Assembly (NCBI GenBank): GCA_037954665.1
Contig: JBBMOL010000022.1
Location: 744,001 to 808,000 of the forward strand
From: Laguncularia racemosa
Lineage: Eukaryota; Streptophyta; Magnoliopsida; Myrtales; Combretaceae
Direction: 5' to 3'
DNA length: 64,000 nucleotides
The translations under genes were made by a program, and so were the position numbers. Below, piece after piece: positions 61,221-64,000 of the stretch (position 1 is the first letter of the stretch; every line of letters begins with the position of its first letter). The notes below the pieces were generated by a model, which was given only the letters and a program-made list of their open reading frames with translations, did no database searches and was not told the origin of the DNA.

Positions 61221-63126
61221 TGTCAATAAAGATAGTGAAATTATATTGTTACATTATCGTCTTGGTCATCCTAGCTTTGTGTATCTTGCAAAATTGTTTC
61301 CCAAATTATTTACCAATAAAAGTCTAGCATCTTTTCATTGTGAAATTTGTCAGATTGCAAAGCATACTCGAACAGTATATCCTCAAATTCCATACAAACC
61401 TTCCACTGCTTTTTCTTTGATCCATAATGATGTGTGGGGACCCTCACGGGTAACAAATATTTCTGGCACTCGATGGTTTGTGACATTTGTTGATGATCAT
61501 ACACGGTTGACTTGGGTATTCCTTATGAAAGAAAAGTCAGAAGTTGGGCAAATTTTTAAAACCTTTAATCTTGAGGTTCGAAATCAATTTAACTCTAGAA
61601 TTCAGGTACTCAAGTCAGACAATGCTAAGGAATACTTCACTAGTAGTCTAAATACTTACCTTCAGAACCGTGGGATTATCCACATAAGTTCTTGTGTTGA
61701 CACCCCTCAACAAAATGGGATAGCTAAACGCAAGAATAGACATCTCTTAGAGGTTGCCCGGTGTCTTATGTTTTCCTCTAATGTTCTAAATTATTTCTGG
61801 GGGGAAGTCATTCTCACAGCTATCTATTTGATCAATCGTATGCCATCCAGAGTCCTTACTTTTCAATCTCCACGTCAACTTCTTTTAAAAAATTTTCCTC
61901 ACACCCATGCAGCTTTATCTGATTTACCACTCAAGGTATTTGGTTGCACAGCATTTGTTCATGTGTATTCTCAACACCGTAGCAAATTTGATCCTCGAGC
62001 TAATAAGTGCATTTTTCTAGGGTACTCTCCAACTCAAAAAGGGTACAAATGTTATTCTCCAACAAACAAAAGATTTTACACCACCATGGATGTCTCTTTC
62101 TTTGAACATGTGTCCTTCTATCCCAAATCTCATGTTCAGGGGGAGAGCATAAATGAACATCAAGATTGGGAGTCCCTTCTTGAGTATGTACCCTCTATCC
62201 ACTTAGAGTCATCAAATCCCTCTCAACCTGTGCTTGTGCCCATTGACTTTACACAAGACTCGTCCACACCCATGCATGTTCAGTCATTAGTCCAACCAAA
62301 AACTATTTCTTCTTCTGTGGCTCCACAACTTGCTAATAAGGATTGTAAAGTTTACATCAGGAGGAACAAAAGACAGGAGCTAGAGCATGAATCACAACCT
62401 GTATGTGGCCAAGATATTAACTCAATTTCAAGTCCACTTGAAGAAAACATAGGTGCGGATAGGGCTGGGGATGTGCAAATTCCTAACATTGATGACTCTA
62501 GCATGCCGATTGCATTAAGGAAGGGTGTTAGGCAATGTACAAGTCATCCAATTGGCAACCATGTTACTTACGAAGGGCTATCATCATCTTACAGATCATT
62601 TGCTACTTCTCTTGATGATATTCAGGTTCCCAGCACAATACAAGAGGCATTACAAAATTCTGAGTGGAAGAAGGCAGTACAAGATGAGATTGATGCACTA
62701 GAGAAGAATGGAACATGGACTATTACTGATCTACCGATTGGGAAAAGGCCCGTGGGGTGCAAGTGGCTTTTCTCTATAAAGTATAATGTAGATGGATCAA
62801 TTGAGAGATTCAAGGCCCGATTGGTATCTAGGGGATTTACACAATCCTATGGGATAGACTATCTAGAAACTTTTGCTCCTGTTGCAAAGCTTAACACTAT
62901 CAGAATTATTCTATTATTGGCTGTCAACCAAGATTGGTGCTTGCAACAATTAGACATAAAAAATTCCTTTCTAAATGGGGACCTTGAAGAGGAAGTCTAC
63001 ATGGAAATCCACCTAGCTTTGAAGGAAATGTGGCAAAGAATCAGGTTTGCAAACTCAAGAAGTCCTTGTACGGCCTTAAACAATCTCCTCGAGCCTGGTT
63101 TGATAGATTCACAAAGGCTGTTTTGA
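61207..63126 (+). pseudogene. copia integrase and start of reverse transcriptase
   Basis: The frame has the zinc-binding part (LLHYRLGHPSFVYLAKLF, HCEICQIAKHTR), the integrase core (SLIHNDVWGPSRVTNISG, FVTFVDDHTRLTWVF, VLKSDNAKEYF, TPQQNGIAKRKNRH) and the RT start (WKKAVQDEIDALEKNGTW, LETFAPVAKLNTIRI, LNGDLEEEVYM). In the integrase triad the final glutamate is replaced: AKRKN where AERKN is normal, about 61722-61736. A frameshift near 63015 moves RT to the next frame. The protein would not be an active integrase. Confidence 0.92.
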
Positions 63127-64000
63127 AACTTGGCTACATACAGGGTCAAGTTAATCATACACTGTTTGTTAAGAGATCACACGCTGGGAAAATTGCTATA
63201 TTGATAGTCTATGTCGATGATATTATTATATCTGGAAATGATGTGGAGGAATTACAGAATTAGAAGAAGTATTTGTCAGTAGAGTTTGAAGTTAAAGATC
63301 TTGGAAATCTTAAATATTTCCTTGGAATGGAAGTAGCTAGATCAAGGAAAGGCATTGTTGTTTCTCAAAGGAAATATATTCTAGATCTCCTAAAGGAGAC
63401 CGGCATGCTTGGATGCAAACCAGTTGAAACTTCTATGGATAGTCAGAAGAAACTTGCACCGAGAAAGAAAGTACACCTGTAGACAAGGGAGATATCAGAG
63501 ACTTGTTGGACGCCTAATTTATCTTTCACACACTCGATCAGATATTGGTTTTGCAGTAAGTATTGTAAGTCAATTCATGCACAGTCCTATAGAAGAACAC
63601 ATGGAAGCAATCTACAGGATTCTTAGATACCTGAAGATGACACCAAGGAAAGGTCTATTCTTCAGAAAGATAGAAAATCGTGATATTGGAGTTTATTCAG
63701 ATGCAGATTGGGCAGGAAACATCATTGACAGACGGTCAACTTCTGGGTACTGTTCTTTTGTCTGGGGTAATCTTGTTACCTGGAGGAGCAAGAAGCAATC
63801 GGTGGTAGCCAGAAGTAGTGCAGAAGCTAAATGTAGAGCATTGGCATAGGGAATTTGTGAAGGGATTTGGATAAAAAAGGTTCTTAGTGAATTGGAACAA
63901 ATAAGTTCATCTCCTATTCTGATGAAGTGTGATAATCAGGCAGCTATTAGCATAGCAAAGAATCCTGTGCATCATGATAAGACTAAGCACGTTGAAATTG
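63030..64000 (+). pseudogene. copia reverse transcriptase and RNase H, broken, runs off the window
   Basis: From 63030: CKLKKSLYGLKQSPRAWFDR and YVDDIIISGND (catalytic YVDD intact), stop TAG at 63261. It goes on VEFEVKDLGNLKYFLGMEVA, then a shift near 63475, then GRLIYLSHTRSDIGFAVS and the RNase H motifs YSDADWAGNIIDRRSTSGYC and SSAEAKCRALA. A TAG at 63847 is followed by the last motif (KCDNQAAISIAKNPVHHDKT). The 3' LTR must lie past 64000. Several independent lesions show the copy is dead but not very old. Confidence 0.92.

Noticed and set aside
1..64000. tRNA, rRNA or organellar DNA insertions
   Set aside because: No tRNA cloverleaf with A and B boxes, rRNA motif or plastid/mitochondrial gene was recognised; the TGGTATCAGAGC sites are retroelement primer sites.

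Overview
The window is plant nuclear DNA. It holds intron-bearing host genes with canonical GT..AG splice sites and plant-type products, inside AT-rich sequence packed with LTR retrotransposons, LINE pieces, a hAT transposon and a probable CACTA end. A dicot is most likely. A cucurbit is possible from the general look of the repeats, but I cannot prove it. I see no organellar insertion, CRISPR array, tRNA or rRNA.

Two host loci are clear. At 1304-2944 (+) lie the last six exons of a PHO1-type (SPX-EXS) phosphate exporter, in one unbroken frame. At 13519-14077 (+) lie decayed first exons of a second PHO1 copy with a stop at codon 15, so this was once a tandem PHO1 array. At 49854-58606 (+) lie the first five exons of the mitochondrial succinate-CoA ligase (ADP-forming) beta subunit. 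Its introns hold LINE and copia pieces, and the gene runs off the right edge because its fifth intron contains a copia element that fills the window to its end.

The rest is mainly transposons. From the left: an LTR fragment (1-789), a dead CRM-like gypsy on the minus strand (3751-6708), unassigned sequence with two Athila-type primer-site relics (6709-13300), a dead hAT transposase (14244-17031), a decayed coiled-coil ORF (17631-18113), and the 3' end of a Tat-lineage gypsy with an 80-bp tandem array and a 1.7-kb LTR (about 18600-23071). Then come a gypsy integrase scrap cut by a copia LTR (23390-24910), a CACTA-like end joined to a copia gag scrap (27100-27835), an Athila integrase end (28381-29425), and a second Tat 3' end in opposite orientation with different tandem repeats (35860 down to 30383).

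The best preserved element is a CRM-type chromovirus at 37846-44645 (minus), flanked by the target duplication CTAGT and nested inside the pol of an older Tekay/Del-like gypsy (36188-37840 and 44651-46019). Its LTRs differ by only four substitutions plus two short indels by eye. Its gag-pol frame is open except for one amber codon near the start. The last 98 residues of the polyprotein are encoded inside the 3' LTR.

I found no convincing undescribed system. The most useful points are the LTR-encoded pol tail, the paired Tat 3' ends with unrelated satellites, the half-dead PHO1 tandem, and the copia insertion inside an essential TCA-cycle gene.
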